The notes under the pieces were generated by a model. That model saw nothing but the letters and a program-made list of their open reading frames with translations, was not told where the DNA came from and did not search any database. The position numbers and the translations under genes were made by a program. A DNA stretch of 64,000 nucleotides. Origin: Phycisphaerales bacterium (GTDB taxonomy: Bacteria > Planctomycetota > Phycisphaerae > Phycisphaerales > UBA1924). Shown here piece by piece: positions 62,005-64,000 of this stretch (its first letter is position 1; each line of letters starts with the position of its first letter). The stretch spans positions 24,858 through 88,857 of the forward strand of contig JADYYE010000090.1 of the NCBI GenBank assembly GCA_020853815.1, written 5' to 3'.

Positions 62005-62403
62005 ATGGCACAGGTCCTCGCCCAGCGCCCGGTCCTTTATCCAAACCAGTACGTCTGGTACGTCTTCGCCTCATCCCTCGACATCATGGTCACGGTTTTC
62101 GTCCTTTCCCACCTCGGCATGCGCGAGGCCAACACCTTCGCCCAGTGGTCCATCACGCAGTTCGGCACCTGGGGACTCATCGGGCTCAAGTTCATCACCG
62201 TCGCGCTGGTCGTCTGCGTCTGCGAGTTCATCGGGCGACGCAACCACGTCGCGGGCCGCCGACTCGCCTGCTGGTCCATCCTCGCCTCGCTCCTCCCGGT
62301 CCTCGCGGCCTTGGCCCAGGTCGGCTATCTCCTCTCCCTGGGCGACCTTGAGTGGACGGTTCTCCCCGCGACGCAAGAGGCGATAGAACACTTGGCGCGA
62401 TGA
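62005..62403 (+). CDS. Small three-helix membrane protein (DUF5658-like)
   Basis: The protein has 132 residues with three or four membrane helices. It begins with a conserved-looking segment around YVWYVFASSLDIMVTVFVLS and continues HLGMREANTFAQWSI and LIGLKFITVALVVCVCEFIG. The pattern (SLDIMVT...G..E.N) matches the DUF5658 type. The function is unknown. The ATG at 62005 is the first in frame. The zinc-ribbon protein gene follows 55 bp away on the same strand. Confidence 0.65.
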   Translation: MAQVLAQRPVLYPNQYVWYVFASSLDIMVTVFVLSHLGMREANTFAQWSITQFGTWGLIGLKFITVALVVCVCEFIGRRNHVAGRRLACWSILASLLPVLAALAQVGYLLSLGDLEWTVLPATQEAIEHLAR

Positions 62404-62458
62404 ACATGCCTCCCATCCGATACTCTCGATTGAATGATCCCTCTGATATGATGCCGAC

Positions 62459-63217
62459 GTGAGCATCGCATGCCCCGCATGTCACCGGCCGATCGCTTCG
62501 GACGACACCAACGTCACCGAAGGGGTCGCCATCTGTCGCGAGTGCGGCAAGGTCTGGCGATTGTCGGAACTAGCGCGGAGCCTGGAGGATGAGGGCGCAG
62601 ACCGCGCCGCGGGGCTCGAACCGCCGCCAGGCTGCTGGATTCGTGACCTGGGCAGCACGACTCTTATCGGTGCAACATCGCGATCAATGTCGGCGCTAGG
62701 CCTCGGTGTGATGGCTGTGTTTTGGAACAGCATCGTGTCCGTGTTTCTCGCTATGCTGATTGGCTCGCTCTACACGCACCTCGTTGGGACGCTGCCTTCA
62801 TGGTATCCGATCGGGGGCTCGACCCCTGTTCACGGGCCCGGAACGTCAACCACTGTGGCCGGAATGAGCTGGGGTATGACGATCTTCATGTTATTGTTCA
62901 TCACGCCCTTTGTGATGATCGGCGCGGGGATGATTCTCGCCACGGTCTTCATGACGGTGGGACACGTGGAAGTTTCGCTTCGAGGCCACGAGGCATCAGT
63001 GTTCAGCGGCGTCGGCCCCATCGGTTGGCGCAGGTCCTTTGACCCTGCTAAGGTCACTTCGATACTGGTGAGGGACTCGACGTACCAGGTCAATGGGCAG
63101 CCTCAGACGCGGATCGTGTTGACCGCGGACAGGGACATTAAGGTTGGCATCTTCCTGTCCGACACCCGCCGCCAGTGGCTCGCCGGCGTGCTCCGCAAAC
63201 TCCTGTTGAATCCGTAG
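62459..63217 (+). CDS. Membrane protein with N-terminal zinc ribbon
   Basis: The protein has 252 residues. A Cys4 zinc ribbon (CPAC at 5-8 and CREC at 26-29) precedes two membrane helices (about 78-100 and 130-160, e.g. GMTIFMLLFITPFVMIGAGM) and a soluble C-terminal domain that looks PH-like. The GTG at 62459 is used because no ATG occurs before the zinc ribbon. No family name was recognised, though zinc ribbon plus helices plus PH-like tail occurs in uncharacterised planctomycete proteins. The carboxylase gene follows after 19 bp. Confidence 0.65.
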   Translation: MSIACPACHRPIASDDTNVTEGVAICRECGKVWRLSELARSLEDEGADRAAGLEPPPGCWIRDLGSTTLIGATSRSMSALGLGVMAVFWNSIVSVFLAMLIGSLYTHLVGTLPSWYPIGGSTPVHGPGTSTTVAGMSWGMTIFMLLFITPFVMIGAGMILATVFMTVGHVEVSLRGHEASVFSGVGPIGWRRSFDPAKVTSILVRDSTYQVNGQPQTRIVLTADRDIKVGIFLSDTRRQWLAGVLRKLLLNP

Positions 63218-63236
63218 CGACCTACCCTCCCCCTCC

Positions 63237-64000
63237 ATGACTCACAAAGCCCACGCGTCCAGCTCCAGCCCCGATCTTCGCGCTCTCACCGCCGAATACA
63301 TGGCGACCGAGTCCCACCTCCGCCAGGGCGGCGGGGCCAAGGCCATCGAGCGTCAGCACGAGAAAGGCCGCCTCACCGCCCGCGAACGCATCGCGCTGCT
63401 GGTGGACCAGACATCGGGGATTGGGCAGCAGGCCTCAGTGAAAGACCCTTCTCCCGGCTCTTCTTCCCCATTGCCCACTGCCCATGGCCCATTGCCTTCC
63501 TTCCAGGAACTCGGTCTCTGGGCCGCCCACCACATGTACAAGGAGCACGGCGGAGCGCCCGCCGCCGGCGTCGTCACCGGCATCGGCACGATCCACGGCC
63601 GGCCGCACATGATCATCGCCAACGACGCCACCGTCAAAGCCGGCGCGTTCTTCCCGATGACCTGCAAGAAGATCATCCGCGCCCAGACCATCGCGATGAT
63701 GGCCCGCCTCCCGCTCATCTACCTCGTTGACTCCGCGGGCGTCTTCCTCCCGCTCCAGGAAGACGTCTTCCCCGACACCGACGACTTCGGGCGCATCTTC
63801 CGCAACAACGCCGTCATCAGCGCCGACGGAATCCCGCAGATCGCGGCCATCATGGGCTTCTGCGTCGCCGGCGGCGGGTATCTCCCCGTGCTGTGCGACA
63901 CTCTCCTCATGACCGAGGGGAGCGGGCTGTACCTCGCCGGCCCGGCGCTCGTCAAGGCCGCCATCGGCCAGGAAGTCACCGACGAGGAACTCGGCGGCGC
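63237..64000 (+). CDS. Acyl-CoA carboxylase carboxyltransferase subunit (methylcrotonyl-CoA carboxylase beta type), truncated at window end, with in-frame repeat insertion
   Basis: The first 254 codons are visible. The N-terminal domain starts with RQHEKGRLTARERIALL, and the carboxyltransferase fold continues with IANDATVKAGAFFPMTCKK, LVDSAGVFLPLQEDVFPD and GFCVAGGGYLPVLCD, close to the methylcrotonyl-CoA carboxylase beta subunit. Between residue ~60 (DQTS) and ~88 (SFQELGLW) relatives have only a short loop, but here ~27 extra residues appear, coded by 63417-63497. The DNA at 63466-63496 is an ATTGCCC-type repeat. The frame is kept, so the gene looks expressed with an enlarged loop. The ATG at 63237 follows a C/T-rich stretch. 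Confidence 0.85.
   Translation, partial: MTHKAHASSSSPDLRALTAEYMATESHLRQGGGAKAIERQHEKGRLTARERIALLVDQTSGIGQQASVKDPSPGSSSPLPTAHGPLPSFQELGLWAAHHMYKEHGGAPAAGVVTGIGTIHGRPHMIIANDATVKAGAFFPMTCKKIIRAQTIAMMARLPLIYLVDSAGVFLPLQEDVFPDTDDFGRIFRNNAVISADGIPQIAAIMGFCVAGGGYLPVLCDTLLMTEGSGLYLAGPALVKAAIGQEVTDEELGG
63466..63496. repeat. ATTGCCC-type repeat, copy 4, inside a coding region
   Basis: A 31-bp unit of CCCCATTGCC, CACTGCCCAT and GGCCCATTGCC words matches 27 of 31 bases of the 4346-4376 copy (other strand). It codes for part of the Pro/Ser-rich insertion in the carboxylase. Confidence 0.8.

Overview
The window is high-GC bacterial DNA that best fits a planctomycete of the Phycisphaerae type. This is an inference. 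It rests on three Tat-exported sugar-metabolism proteins (two Gfo/Idh/MocA oxidoreductases and a TIM-barrel epimerase), an ECF sigma factor coupled to a membrane protein with an H-X9-DG-like pseudopilin motif, a flagellar FliM, a Gram-negative lipid-transport and outer-membrane lipoprotein repertoire, and frequent GTG/TTG starts. No prophage, integrase, transposase, CRISPR array or rRNA was seen. Two tRNA genes are present.

Layout. 0-1.5 kb: ECF sigma factor tail and coupled membrane partner. 1.8-2.6 kb: rpmI-rplT with a terminator. 2.7-4.2 kb: a TIM-barrel protein overlapping yebC tail to tail. 4.4-14.5 kb (minus): a translation operon nusA-infB-ylxP(DUF503)-rbfA, followed by an HhH-GPD glycosylase-like gene and a 1241-residue TPR lipoprotein. 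15-18.1 kb: fliM and a divergent dsbD. 18.2-18.5 kb: tRNA-Gly and tRNA-Arg. 18.6-26.9 kb: an MFS transporter, a C-terminal processing protease, an orphan pyruvate dehydrogenase E1 alpha, a Tat-exported flavin amine oxidase and a secreted unknown. 27-33 kb: guaA, a small lipoprotein, an RsbW-like kinase, a STAS protein, an MlaE permease, phoU and eno.

33.2-38.6 kb (minus): five contiguous envelope genes of the YcfL / COG3014 / LpoB families, headed by a 618-residue protein that looks internally duplicated. 38.9-40.8 kb: the MCE substrate-binding protein and ATPase (MlaD/MlaF-like) that complete the MlaE system 8 kb away. 40.9-43.6 kb: a Nudix hydrolase, a site-2-protease-like protein with both zinc histidines replaced, and a rhomboid protease that shares its C-terminal tail motif. 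44-46.3 kb: dihydropyrimidinase and beta-ureidopropionase. 46.3-53.5 kb (minus): a DevBCA/MacAB-like export system with two paralogous TetR-permease pairs, each preceded by a good sigma70-like promoter overlapping a dyad. 53.7-55.2 kb: psd-pssA for phosphatidylethanolamine. 55.3-61.8 kb: Gfo/Idh/MocA enzymes, an M28 peptidase, a 73-residue secreted basic peptide and a TIM-barrel epimerase. 62-64 kb: two small membrane proteins and a truncated acyl-CoA carboxylase subunit.

Points of most interest. (1) A dispersed ATTGCCC-type intergenic repeat lies in frame inside the acyl-CoA carboxylase gene and adds about 27 residues. (2) The expanded YcfL/COG3014/LpoB cluster. (3) The duplicated TetR-permease pairs with separate promoter/operator regions. 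(4) A probable inactive site-2 protease beside a rhomboid with a shared tail. (5) A 54-bp structured repeat present twice, resembling part of a hammerhead ribozyme core but lacking the rest.
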